From contig CAZADH010000003.1 in NCBI GenBank assembly GCA_964483805.1, positions 1 to 64,000 on the forward strand: a stretch of 64,000 bases of DNA. Direction: 5' to 3'. The notes beneath the pieces were generated by a model that searched no databases, was not told the DNA's origin, and saw only the letters and a list, made by a program, of their open reading frames with translations. The DNA is from CAZADH01 sp964483805 (GTDB taxonomy: Bacteria; Muiribacteriota; Ozemobacteria; Ozemobacterales; Ozemobacteraceae). Within the stretch, counting starts at the first letter, position 1. The number at the start of each line of letters is the position of its first letter. Positions 32,133-41,046 of this stretch are shown here, piece after piece. Position numbers and translations under genes: made by a program.

Positions 32133-33689
32133 TCACTTCGCCCCGATCCCGATTTCGGCGACGTCGAGCAGGCGCCGATCACGCTCGGCAAGATAGTTGC
32201 GCAGAATGAACGCGAGATCGGGTTTCACCAGCGCGTCGAACACCACTCTGCCGTCGCGCAACACCTGCACGGGCCGCTCGAGGTCGACCATCTCGGGGTG
32301 GATGCGGATCCGGCATTTGCCCAGGCACGACCCATCGATGGTGAAACGGTTGCCGCACCGCACGACGCGCGCCGCAGCAGATGGAGCTTCGCGTTTGAAC
32401 ACGTAGTACAACTTCGGCGGCGGCAGGCGACCCGGCAACTCGATCGTCGCGCTCGCACGCTGTACTTTCAGCGGGAAAACGTCGCCACGCTTGACCGTCG
32501 CCTTGATCTTGTCGAGCTCGTCGGCATCCTTCACCGGGCGTCCGGCCGCGGCAATCAGCAGGTCTCCCGTCTGCAGACCAATAGACGCTCCGTAACCGTC
32601 GGCCATCACCTTGCCGACCCCGACCCCTGCAGAAGCGGGCTCGGGAACAAAGCCGATCGAGACCCGATCGTCGATCAGCGTGGCATTGAAATCCTGGTGC
32701 CAGGCGGCGGGAGTCGCCATGACAATTTCGTCGATGACGAACCAGCGGCAGCGCCCGAACTTCGGGTCGCCGGCTTCCCAGTAAAGCTGGGCCGGAAACG
32801 GATCGCGCGGATGGCGGGTCAGGAAGTTTGCAATACGCGGTATTTCTGTCGGTGCGTAGTCGAATTTGTGTTCGCCCGGCAACTCGCGACAGGTCAGGGC
32901 ACCACCAGCCCGACGCGCCATCTCGAGAACCGGCCCCATCTGGGCCGTCGGATACAGCGAATCACGATCGGTGGTAACCGCATAGACCGGGGTCATCGCC
33001 AGATTCGGCGCATAGGTCGGCAGATTGCCGTCGAGACTGCCGACACCGAGGTGCCCGTTCAAAGCGACGATGGCCGCAAAATCAGACGGTGCGACCATCC
33101 CATGCAAAAAGCCGGCCGAGGCACCATCGGAGAACCCCGCCAGCCAGACGCGGTCGTCATCGACGTTGCAGCGGCTCTTCACCATGCGGATCTGCCGCCG
33201 GATGTTATCCATGCCGACGTCGTCCCACCAGGTGGCCCCGGCCTGACCGAACGGGAACAGCACCAACCACCCGTGTTTTCTCGCCGGTTCGATCCACTCG
33301 GATTTGCGCGCCTGCTCGAGTGGATCGGTCTTCAGTTCCTTGCGGGATACGCCACCGTGCAAGACCACGAGCAGCGGCGATGGCCGACCGGACTCGTAAG
33401 CGGGCGGCACATACAGGACGTATGGTCGTTCGATCCCGTCCTTACCGGTTAACGAGGCGATCACGCAGTCGTCTTTGCTCGGCAGCGGTTCAAACCGCCC
33501 CCGCTCCAGACGAGAAACCACAGCCCGCCAGTCAGGGGATGCCTGCAATACGATGTGCAGATCGGCCTCGGCCGATGCGGGATCCACCTGGGCGATCATG
33601 CGATCGAGCGCGGTCTCCCAGTCTGCCGCCGCGATGGGCAACGAGACAGACACCATGAGCAGGACAAGAGCAAGCGTGCGTCGAAGCAT
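32133..33689 (-). CDS. Secreted alpha/beta-hydrolase (esterase/PHB depolymerase-like) with PDZ domain
   Basis: 518 residues. Signal peptide ALVLLMVSVSLPIAAA. The hydrolase part spans about 90-300: the oxyanion region PLLVVLHGGVSR, nucleophile elbow WLAGFSDGASAG (Ser), and a probable catalytic His in ELPGEHKFDY. A PDZ-like domain follows, around residues 355-425 (GVGVGKVMADGYGASIGLQT, then GDLLIAAAGRPVKDADEL). The C-terminal 100 residues (CGNRFTIDGSCLGKCRI) are unassigned. Acts in the periplasm or outside; substrate unknown. Esterases of this layout are reported as feruloyl or polyester hydrolases. Confidence 0.8.
   Translation of the reverse strand: MLRRTLALVLLMVSVSLPIAAADWETALDRMIAQVDPASAEADLHIVLQASPDWRAVVSRLERGRFEPLPSKDDCVIASLTGKDGIERPYVLYVPPAYESGRPSPLLVVLHGGVSRKELKTDPLEQARKSEWIEPARKHGWLVLFPFGQAGATWWDDVGMDNIRRQIRMVKSRCNVDDDRVWLAGFSDGASAGFLHGMVAPSDFAAIVALNGHLGVGSLDGNLPTYAPNLAMTPVYAVTTDRDSLYPTAQMGPVLEMARRAGGALTCRELPGEHKFDYAPTEIPRIANFLTRHPRDPFPAQLYWEAGDPKFGRCRWFVIDEIVMATPAAWHQDFNATLIDDRVSIGFVPEPASAGVGVGKVMADGYGASIGLQTGDLLIAAAGRPVKDADELDKIKATVKRGDVFPLKVQRASATIELPGRLPPPKLYYVFKREAPSAAARVVRCGNRFTIDGSCLGKCRIRIHPEMVDLERPVQVLRDGRVVFDALVKPDLAFILRNYLAERDRRLLDVAEIGIGAK
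32833..32843. repeat. ATAC-N3-GTAT palindrome, copy 6 (ATACGCGGTAT)
   Basis: Inside the PDZ hydrolase gene; flanks A...T extend the symmetry. Confidence 0.75.
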
Positions 33690-33894
33690 GACCGACCCCT
33701 TTGGCGGCGCGAAGCCGCGCTTTCAGACTGGTGTCGATTGTAAACGACAGCATGGGTAGCGCGCCAGTGCGCACGTTGCCTCGGATTGACGGGCACGGAT
33801 GGTGGTACTACAATGCACCTGACCTGATCGCACGAACGTTGCACGCCGAGGCGGGCGGCCCGGCCGGCACTGGATTCGCAGTCTGGAGGACAAC

Positions 33895-35361
33895 ATGCAA
33901 GCACTTCGCTGGCTGACTCTCGTGGTTCTGCTGTGCACCATGGCCGCAGTCGGTTGCGGCGGCGGTGGCGGGGGATCATCGTCAACCAACACCACCGGAA
34001 CGCCAATCACGGCAACAACCACGCTGACCGGTGCGCTCGAACTGCCGGCCACCCTGAACCATCAGTTGCTGGCCAGCATCGATCTGGCGTCGAGCACCGA
34101 CAGCGTCGTCCGCAACAAGTTCCTCACCACCGGCACGCGCCAGGCCTTCATCAACAACACCGGAGTGGCTTACCCCGTGACCGTCGATCCGGCCACGCTC
34201 AGTTTCCGCATCGACGGGGTTCCCGAGGCCGGCACCTACAATCTCGACATCAGGGTCGGCAAACTGCGGTGGTTGGCGCAGGTGAGCGGCTCGACCGGCA
34301 TCGTTCTCAACAGTCGCTCGACGGCGGCGGCACTGCTGGCGGCGACGCCTGCCCTGTCGCAGGCCCAGCGCACGGCGGCGGTCCTGCTCGCATCGTATCC
34401 GGCCCAGATCACCGGGCTGGCCCAGTATCTCGACACACTGTTCGTCGTCGACCCTGTAAATACACCCAATGACATTCTCGGTACGCAGACCCTGACGACG
34501 ACCGTCACCAACCTCGCTGCCCTGATTGCCTCGAATCCGATCGCCGTGCCGGGGGCACAACTCGCCTATCTCAATCTGGGCAACAATGACCTCAACGGCG
34601 ACGGGCGCGCCGATTTTCGGGTCGAGCGCGGCAACAGCGGCATCAGCTATCACGTCGAGCCGCTGCTCGACTCGCGCATGGTTCAGGCCACGGGCTCGGT
34701 CGGCAATCTCAGTTTCGTTTCCGACGCTGATCTGGTCCGGTTCACGCCGACGCAGGGGCTGTATTCCTGGATTTTGAGCACCGACATCAACATCGGTCTG
34801 TGGGCACGCCTGACCTACGGCCGCACTGCCGACACGTTCATCCGGGTGTGGGTGAAGCGGATCGATTCGCTCGACGGGGTATTCTACGGCATGCCCATCG
34901 AGTATCAACTGGTCAACGGCACCGGCACGGCCATTGCCACCGGCACCAAGGTGTTTCGCAAGTTCGGCTTGACCCCGGGGCTCAACGAGGTCGAGGCCAG
35001 CGACTTCATCAACGACGGCACCGCCAGCAGCCCGCAGATGCTGATCTACGGAGCCAACGGTCTGGGTTCGCCGTATCAGCAAACGGCCCTGGTGCGCTTC
35101 CGCGAGGCTGTCAATACATTATCAATCTCGCGCGCGACCACCTATTCGACCGGCTCGGCCGACGGCTACCACCTGAACACGAGCGCTGCGCTCAGCGCGG
35201 TCAATCCGTCGTATTCGCTGCAGGTCGGCCAGGTATTCGATGCGTATTTCCCGGCGCTGGGCAACTATGCCCTGTTTCAGATCAAAGAGATCGACGCGAC
35301 CCGCTTCACGATCACCGTCGATTACAAGATCAACCGCGCCTACAACGACCCGAGTTTCTGA
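33895..35361 (+). CDS. Lipoprotein of unknown function
   Basis: 488 residues, GGAGG upstream of ATG 33895. Lipobox MAAVGC (Cys21), followed by a Gly/Ser-rich spacer. The mature part has an N-terminal beta module with a long helix (TPALSQAQRTAAVLLASYPA), then a segment with NNDLNGDGRADFRVERGN, which resembles a calcium-binding EF/dockerin-like loop (DxNxDGxxD), and beta-rich sequence to the end. Probably surface-exposed. First gene of a plus-strand run with the next two. Confidence 0.65.
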   Translation: MQALRWLTLVVLLCTMAAVGCGGGGGGSSSTNTTGTPITATTTLTGALELPATLNHQLLASIDLASSTDSVVRNKFLTTGTRQAFINNTGVAYPVTVDPATLSFRIDGVPEAGTYNLDIRVGKLRWLAQVSGSTGIVLNSRSTAAALLAATPALSQAQRTAAVLLASYPAQITGLAQYLDTLFVVDPVNTPNDILGTQTLTTTVTNLAALIASNPIAVPGAQLAYLNLGNNDLNGDGRADFRVERGNSGISYHVEPLLDSRMVQATGSVGNLSFVSDADLVRFTPTQGLYSWILSTDINIGLWARLTYGRTADTFIRVWVKRIDSLDGVFYGMPIEYQLVNGTGTAIATGTKVFRKFGLTPGLNEVEASDFINDGTASSPQMLIYGANGLGSPYQQTALVRFREAVNTLSISRATTYSTGSADGYHLNTSAALSAVNPSYSLQVGQVFDAYFPALGNYALFQIKEIDATRFTITVDYKINRAYNDPSF

Positions 35362-35376
35362 GCAGGAGGAAGGCCA

Positions 35377-35862
35377 ATGACCACGACCGTTCGCGGCACC
35401 ATCCAGAAGGGGCAGGGCAAGGCGCAAGACACATTGGCCGAGCAGTTGCCGCTGTTTGCCGACTGTTTTCCCGAGGTTAACGTGTGCCATCCCGGCACCC
35501 TCAACATTCTGCTCGAAAAACCGGTGGTGGTGCTGGTGCCCGACTACACGAGTCCGCCGATCCCGTGGCACCCCGGGTTCAAGCTGGTCAAGAGCGGCGA
35601 GGTGTTTCAGTTCGTGCGCATCCGCTTGAAGATCGATGACCCCGGGTGTCCTGGGGCAGTGCCGGCCTGGATCTACCTCGCGCAGTTCTCGCCCTACCGC
35701 CAGAACCCCTTCTACGCCGAGGTCATCGCCCCGAAACTGGCGTTCACCGGCACCCCTGCCTGCGAACTGATCATCCAGTCACCTTGCCAGGAAGGTTTGG
35801 TGGTGATGGCCGCCGGCGAGCCTGGCCCGGTGGGATCGAGCAATCGCGACATTTTGCGGTGA
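35377..35862 (+). CDS. Small protein resembling DUF120 (CTP-dependent riboflavin kinase-like) fold
   Basis: 161 residues, 15 bases after the lipoprotein. The opening TTTVRGTIQKGQGKAQDTLA and the segment VCHPGTLNILLEKPVVVLVP follow the cradle-loop barrel pattern of the archaeal DUF120 family (GxVxxGxG ... PGTLN). The rest is beta-rich. The match is short, so a kinase activity is not claimed; it may be a distant relative of unknown role. Its stop overlaps the GTG start of the pcp gene. Confidence 0.5.
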   Translation: MTTTVRGTIQKGQGKAQDTLAEQLPLFADCFPEVNVCHPGTLNILLEKPVVVLVPDYTSPPIPWHPGFKLVKSGEVFQFVRIRLKIDDPGCPGAVPAWIYLAQFSPYRQNPFYAEVIAPKLAFTGTPACELIIQSPCQEGLVVMAAGEPGPVGSSNRDILR

Positions 35863-36626
35863 CCGCAGCCTTGTCACGCAATACACGAGCAATATCGTCT
35901 TCGCCGCAAGTCAGTGACGGTGGCCGGGCCCGGCGCTATCAGAAAGACGGTGGGCGCCGCAATGCTCACGAAGACCCCGAAGGCGCGCCAACGCAGCGCA
36001 AGATCCTGATCACCGGGTTCGAACCGTTCGGCGGTCATCCCGAGAACCCGAGCGGCATGATCGCGTCGCAGCTCGACGGTGAAATGCATTACGGGGCGAA
36101 GGTCGTCGGCGGAACGCTGCCCGTCGTCTACCGCGCCATCGATGCTCAGTTGCCCGGTTTGATCGACGAGACGCAACCCGCGGCGATCCTCATGCTCGGG
36201 CTGGCGTCCACGAGTGAAACGATGCGTTTCGAGCGACTCGCCCTCAACCTCGATGATGCCCCGGCTCCCGACAACGACGGGGACACGCGCATCGACCGGG
36301 TCATCGATCCGACAGGACCGGCCGCCTACTGGTCAACCCTGCCGCTCGACGAGATGGCCGCCGCCCTCGAATTGCATGCGGTGCCGGTTTCATTCAGTCG
36401 CGATGCCGGTGGCTACCTGTGCAATCACGTCTTCTTTCGGGCCCGGCACTGCATCGAGCAGCGTCGCGCGTCGGTGCCGACCGGGTTCGTTCACCTGCCC
36501 TGGCCGGCTGACTGGCCCTCATCCACCCGCGTGAACCACCGTCTCGAGTTTGCCACCCTGCACGAAGCCGTGCGTCGCATCGTGGCCATCATTGCCAAGT
36601 CTGTTAACGTCAGTGCGCCGGCCTGA
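35859..36626 (+). CDS. pcp: Pyroglutamyl-peptidase I (C15 family)
   Basis: 255 residues from GTG 35859 (GTGA overlap with the upstream stop). The first 45 residues are an atypical extension; the family fold begins at ILITGFEPFGGHPENPS. Catalytic Glu is in MRFERLALN, Cys in GGYLCNHVFF, His in TGFVHLPW. Removes N-terminal pyroglutamate from peptides, usually in the cytoplasm. No ATG occurs in frame before the core, so the true start is unclear. Confidence 0.9.
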   Translation: MTAALSRNTRAISSSPQVSDGGRARRYQKDGGRRNAHEDPEGAPTQRKILITGFEPFGGHPENPSGMIASQLDGEMHYGAKVVGGTLPVVYRAIDAQLPGLIDETQPAAILMLGLASTSETMRFERLALNLDDAPAPDNDGDTRIDRVIDPTGPAAYWSTLPLDEMAAALELHAVPVSFSRDAGGYLCNHVFFRARHCIEQRRASVPTGFVHLPWPADWPSSTRVNHRLEFATLHEAVRRIVAIIAKSVNVSAPA

Positions 36627-36663
36627 TCGACCGACGCACTGAGTTTCTGAAGCCGACGGGGAA

Positions 36664-38118
36664 CTATTTGCCGAGGTGTTTTGGCCGCACGATATAGCGG
36701 TCGGGATCACGGAGCACATTCGTCGCGCAATGCACGTCGCCCCAGAGCTTGTGATAAGGCGTGTCGTCGATGAAATGCGGGGTCAGGCCAAACCGGGCCA
36801 CCGACGCGCGAATCGAGTCGCGGAAGAGCTTCATCTTCGGGTCGGCGATCACCAGGTGCTTGCGCAGGATCAACTGATTGATGACGCCCGGCAGGTAACC
36901 GAGGTAACGGTTGTTCTTCTTGCCATACAGCATCGGAAACGAAATGATCGAGTGCGCCCGTGAACCGAGGCGGTGCACCTGGTTGATGCGGTCGCACAGC
37001 TTATCGACGTTTTGGTCGATGACACCGGCCAGGGCCAGGTTCTGACGGATGAACAGATCGGCGGTCGTTTTCGAGAACTTCTCGGGGGTGTTCATCGCCC
37101 CCGCGAAGGTTATCCGGGGAAACCGCTGCCCGCCAGCGTAACCCGAATACGGCTCGTATGCACGAAGTAAAGACACCCACCGTTTTGCGCTCTCGTGATC
37201 AGAGTGCAGATAGTCGTATAGAAACAGCATCTGCTCGCGATATTCTTTCAGTTGAATGTTCTCGATCTCTTCGCGATCGGCATCGAGGACGAGTTTCAGT
37301 GCCAACGCAGGATCGCCTTTGACCAGCGTGAAACCTTCGCCGGTCTTGTCGTTCGGCACGATCGACAGATACTCATCGCAATGCCCGACGGTCAGCCAGT
37401 CGGCCTCGACCTCAATCATGCGGTCGCGGTAGCCGCACTTCGCAAACAGCTCGCGAAATTCAGGGGTAATCGTATTGCCAACCACGAGCACATCGCACGG
37501 CGTCACTTCGATGTTGCCGCCCATGTCACCACCGCGGGGTTGTTGGCTCGGATTCTTCAGATAGCAGGCGTTCCAGCTCTTGGTCAGGGCCGGCCCCACC
37601 AGGCCACCTTCATAGAACATCATCGAGGCTGCCGACCGATTGGCATCGAGAATGAGCAAACGCGGCTTCTCCTCACCGCGCAGCTTGACCGTGCCGATTT
37701 CGCCCCAGTCCTGCATCCAAACATCGCTGTCGATCTTGAGCGGTGCCTGTTCGACAAATCGCTTCATCGTGTCTTTGCCCAGTTCCTTTTCGAGCACATC
37801 AAAGGTCTCCTGAAAGGCACCGAACACCATGACCTTGAAGCTGTCGGCCCCACGCAGGCCATCGAGTTCGTGGATCTTGGCAACAATGCGCACGAGATTG
37901 GCCACGAATTTCACCGTCTGCGATTGCCAACTGGCAACGACCAGTACCTTGATCGGCAGGTTGTTCGGGCTGAGCAGACGAATGCTCTCGATGTCGGCCA
38001 GCTTGATCTCGGGGACCGACGCATCGGTCTTCGGAGACACGGCAAAGACGGGGGCGATAAACGTTACGGCCAGCAGGGCCAGGGCCACAACAAGGGTTCG
38101 GGTGCTCGATCGGACCAT
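36664..38118 (-). CDS. Secreted protein-arginine deiminase (PAD family, vertebrate-type catalytic domain)
   Basis: 484 residues from ATG 38118 (GAGGAGG upstream). Signal peptide VVALALLAVTFIAPVFA. The PAD catalytic quartet is all present: Asp137 in DVWMQDWGEIG, His246 and Asp248 in DWLTVGHCDEYLSIVP, and Cys464 in WGDVHCATNVLRDP. The substrate-loop segment GGDMGGNIEVTP also matches. PADs convert peptidyl-arginine to citrulline with calcium; the calcium-binding N-terminal domains of vertebrate enzymes are absent here. This is not the PPAD type of Porphyromonas, which is a different agmatine-deiminase-like family. Export suggests it acts on envelope or extracellular proteins. Single gene, convergent with pcp. 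Confidence 0.88.
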   Translation of the reverse strand: MVRSSTRTLVVALALLAVTFIAPVFAVSPKTDASVPEIKLADIESIRLLSPNNLPIKVLVVASWQSQTVKFVANLVRIVAKIHELDGLRGADSFKVMVFGAFQETFDVLEKELGKDTMKRFVEQAPLKIDSDVWMQDWGEIGTVKLRGEEKPRLLILDANRSAASMMFYEGGLVGPALTKSWNACYLKNPSQQPRGGDMGGNIEVTPCDVLVVGNTITPEFRELFAKCGYRDRMIEVEADWLTVGHCDEYLSIVPNDKTGEGFTLVKGDPALALKLVLDADREEIENIQLKEYREQMLFLYDYLHSDHESAKRWVSLLRAYEPYSGYAGGQRFPRITFAGAMNTPEKFSKTTADLFIRQNLALAGVIDQNVDKLCDRINQVHRLGSRAHSIISFPMLYGKKNNRYLGYLPGVINQLILRKHLVIADPKMKLFRDSIRASVARFGLTPHFIDDTPYHKLWGDVHCATNVLRDPDRYIVRPKHLGK

Positions 38119-38230
38119 GATGACGCCCTCCTCAATACGATGTACGGCGCGCAGAGTTGGTTTGATCATGATACCAGCGACCCGACAGCAAACACCAGGG
38201 CAATGCCAGGCCCGCCACTCAACCGGAAAT

Positions 38231-39712
38231 CTACGCTTTGTAGGCGCTCAGGGACTTCTTGATCGCCTGCAACAGGGGGTTCGCGTTGAACACATAGCGA
38301 CAACATGCGTCGACCCGCGGGTCGAGACCGATCACGTTTTTGGCGATCTGCGCCAGCACCCGGCGTTTCGGCCAGCGATCATGGAACACGCGCCACGGCA
38401 ATATCATGTATTCACGTTGGATCTGCCGGCGCGAGAATCCAGGGAGACGCAGGTGTGAAGATTTGCGCTCGACCGAACCACTGGTCGGGTCGTCGGCCAA
38501 CAAACCGTGATCGAGCGCATACTGATGCAGATCGGTGCCAGGGTAGGGGTGAAAGATCGAACTGAGGCAGAATTGCGGCCGGCAGGCACGAATCACCGAC
38601 ACGGTCTCATACCAGTCCGCCAGCGTTTCGGAGGGAACGCCAATCAACACGAACAGGTTCAGATCGATGCCGCGACCTCGCAGCTTCTCACAATACGCAA
38701 TGATCTCGGCATTCGTGTAGCGCGGGCGCCGCAGGATCTCGTTGCGGATCCGCTCAGAACCGCTCTCGAGGCCAATATTCATGAACGTGAAGTTGGCACG
38801 TTGGAACGCATCGAGCAGTTTCTCGTTGTCGATCAGGTGTTTGCCGACGGCCAGATTGGAGCCGAAACGCATGGGAGTTGCGCGCGACGCATTGAAGGCG
38901 GCGAGTTCATCACAGAACTTGATCGCCCAATCGACGTTCACACCCAGCGTCTCGACCTCGAAGTAGACCACGTCGGCTTGTGGGAACCGCTCGGCGACCG
39001 ACCGCAATTCGTCGAGGATGTGCGGAATCGGACGCAGACGCACGTAGCGCCCGGTTGTCAGCTTGGCCATTGCGTGGTTCGAGCAGTAGGTGCACCGATT
39101 GGGGCAGCCGCGTCCGAGCAGGATCGACGGCATGTGATTGGTGTGCGCCACATGGGGAATCCAGAGTTCACGATTGATGGCGGGAATCGTCGCGAGGTCC
39201 TCGATGAAGGGGGCGGGCCGGTTGCGCTCGATGCCATCGGCGGCCGCGGTAGAGCGGATCCAGAGGTTGGCGATGCCGGTTGGATGGGCTTGACCATCTG
39301 CCAGCGCAGCGGCCAGGGCAGTGACGGCGCGTTCCCCTTCACCGACACAGATTGCATCGAACTCGCGATGCGCCATCGTGGCCTCAGGATTGAGCGAAGC
39401 ATGGTGACCACCGAGAATGACGAACACCGACGGATCGGTCTTCTTGACGGCCTTCGCCACCGCGAGCATCGTCGGAAACTGCGTCGAGACGGCGCTCAAG
39501 CACACCAGGCGCGGCTGCAGGCGCGCCATGAATTCGCGCACGTGCTCCTCGACCGGTGTAATCGGTGCGAACACCACGGTCTCGACGCGGTGGCCGGCCT
39601 TCTCGAGAACGGTGGCAATCGACGCGATGCCCATCGAGATGCAGGCCTGATTCACAAGCGGCTTTTCGCGCGAGACGTAGTCGACGACGGAGTAGATGCA
39701 CGCGATGTTCAT
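38231..39712 (-). CDS. B12-binding domain radical SAM protein
   Basis: 493 residues from ATG 39712; no clear Shine-Dalgarno, and a TTG at 39781 is possible. The N-terminal 140 residues form a cobalamin-binding domain (VILGGHHASLNPEATM with FDAICVGEGE). The radical SAM motif is GCPNRCTYCSNH (CxxxCxxC), followed by YFEVETLGVNVDWAIKFCDE and NIGLESGSERIRNEILRR. Members modify lipids, tetrapyrroles or natural products; the substrate is not predictable from context, since it stands alone. Confidence 0.88.
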   Translation of the reverse strand: MNIACIYSVVDYVSREKPLVNQACISMGIASIATVLEKAGHRVETVVFAPITPVEEHVREFMARLQPRLVCLSAVSTQFPTMLAVAKAVKKTDPSVFVILGGHHASLNPEATMAHREFDAICVGEGERAVTALAAALADGQAHPTGIANLWIRSTAAADGIERNRPAPFIEDLATIPAINRELWIPHVAHTNHMPSILLGRGCPNRCTYCSNHAMAKLTTGRYVRLRPIPHILDELRSVAERFPQADVVYFEVETLGVNVDWAIKFCDELAAFNASRATPMRFGSNLAVGKHLIDNEKLLDAFQRANFTFMNIGLESGSERIRNEILRRPRYTNAEIIAYCEKLRGRGIDLNLFVLIGVPSETLADWYETVSVIRACRPQFCLSSIFHPYPGTDLHQYALDHGLLADDPTSGSVERKSSHLRLPGFSRRQIQREYMILPWRVFHDRWPKRRVLAQIAKNVIGLDPRVDACCRYVFNANPLLQAIKKSLSAYKA

Positions 39713-39853
39713 GGTGGGGGGTCTTCCTTGCCACGCTGGTCGAAGTGATGACGACCGATCGATGTCGTTGTCTGGGGTCAACGGGAATTTACTACGGATT
39801 CGGTTGGTGGTCTATTGTATGATCGACATGAGTCCACACCGTTGGAGGTTCGC

Positions 39854-40714
39854 ATGAGTCGGGTCGTTTGCACCGCCCAAAACTGCGTTTCGGGCCGCCG
39901 TCCATGGCGGCAAACGCTCACTACGCGCATCGTGCGCGGTCGAGCGAAGCGTCAGATTGCCCACACCCCAACCCACAATGGGCGCAGTGCCACGGGGCCA
40001 GATGCGACCGAGTTGCTGGCCATGCTCGCACGCGCGGCAAACCTGGCTGATCGCTCGTCCGAGAGTGACGCCTACCTGGGCACTCACCGCCGTCGACTGG
40101 GCTTGTCGGTGCCGGTGAAGCGCTCGCTGGTGAAATCGTGGTGTCGGGCCCATCGCGACCTCTCTGCCGATGGTCTGGTCGATGTTCTCGACTCACTGTT
40201 CGCGGGCGATCTCAATGAAGGCATCACCGCCTGCGGCAACCTGTTCGAGGCTTTCCCGGATCTGCGCCGACAGCTCGAACTGAGCCACCTGCATCGATGG
40301 CTCGGACAACTCGAAGGCTGGTGCGAGATCGACAGCACCTGCCAATCGACCTTCACCGCCGCCGATCTGCTCGAACGCTGGTCGGAGTGGCAACCGTTCC
40401 TGGCCGGTCTGGCGGCCGACACCAGCGCGAGTCGACGGCGTGCATCTCTTGTATTGCTCACCCGGCCGGTGCGCGAGTCTGACGACGCACGGCTGTTGCA
40501 ACAGAGTCTCGCCAACCTGCGCACCGTCATGGCCGACCGCGACCCGTTGATCACGAAGGCAGTGAGCTGGCTCTTGCGAACGCTGATCGGCCGGCACCGA
40601 CAGGCGGTCGAGAAGTTTCTCGACAAACATGAGAACGACTTACCGCGTATTGCGGTGCGCGAGACGCAGACAAAGTTGCAGACGGGACGAAAAACACCGA
40701 AGAAAACGTGCTGA
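39854..40714 (+). CDS. DNA alkylation repair protein, AlkD family
   Basis: 286 residues, GGAGG upstream of ATG 39854. HEAT-like repeat glycosylase; family landmarks include YLGTHRRRLGLSVPVKRSLV, GWCEIDSTC (catalytic Asp region), RRRASLVLL and ITKAVSWLLRTLIGRHRQAV. It excises positively charged alkylated bases. The N-terminal 50 residues are a basic extension. It pairs thematically with the endonuclease IV gene at 60955. Confidence 0.85.
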   Translation: MSRVVCTAQNCVSGRRPWRQTLTTRIVRGRAKRQIAHTPTHNGRSATGPDATELLAMLARAANLADRSSESDAYLGTHRRRLGLSVPVKRSLVKSWCRAHRDLSADGLVDVLDSLFAGDLNEGITACGNLFEAFPDLRRQLELSHLHRWLGQLEGWCEIDSTCQSTFTAADLLERWSEWQPFLAGLAADTSASRRRASLVLLTRPVRESDDARLLQQSLANLRTVMADRDPLITKAVSWLLRTLIGRHRQAVEKFLDKHENDLPRIAVRETQTKLQTGRKTPKKTC

Positions 40715-40753
40715 GCCTGCAATGGCGCCCCGGTCGGACACGTTCGCCTGCGG

Positions 40754-40945
40754 TCAGGTGATGCTCGACGCGGTCGTCGACAGTTTCTGCGTGATCCCGA
40801 TGAACAGGGGGTGGCGATCGGGGTCGGTCTCGCGATATACAACCACGGCCAGAATGATGCCCACGACCACGAGCACCAGGATCCGCAGGTTTTGGTGGTC
40901 GTTGCCGGCCGGTCGGTTACCGCCGCCCGCGCCTGAATCGGTCAT
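40754..40945 (-). CDS. Small single-pass membrane protein
   Basis: 63 residues from ATG 40945 (AAGGAG 8 bases upstream). One TM helix, ILVLVVVGIILAVVVYRET, near residue 24. No family recognised. It converges with the AlkD gene and lies downstream of ahcY beyond a hairpin. Confidence 0.5.
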   Translation of the reverse strand: MTDSGAGGGNRPAGNDHQNLRILVLVVVGIILAVVVYRETDPDRHPLFIGITQKLSTTASSIT

Positions 40946-40974
40946 CGACATTCTCCTTGCACCTGGGCACAACA

Positions 40975-41016
40975 AGTGCGGGCACCGTCGGCCTTACGAC
41001 CCACGATGCCCGCACT
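40975..41016 (-). terminator. Candidate terminator of the sahR-ahcY operon
   Basis: 10 bp stem AGTGCGGGCA (40975-40984) / TGCCCGCACT (41007-41016) with a 22-base loop. The T-run is weak. Confidence 0.45.
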
Positions 41017-41046
41017 AACTTACAACGTATTGCTACGTCGGTACAC

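Noticed and set aside
32076..33452. 458-codon plus-strand frame opposite the PDZ hydrolase
   Set aside because: Shadow frame; the minus-strand protein has a signal peptide and a GFSDG elbow.
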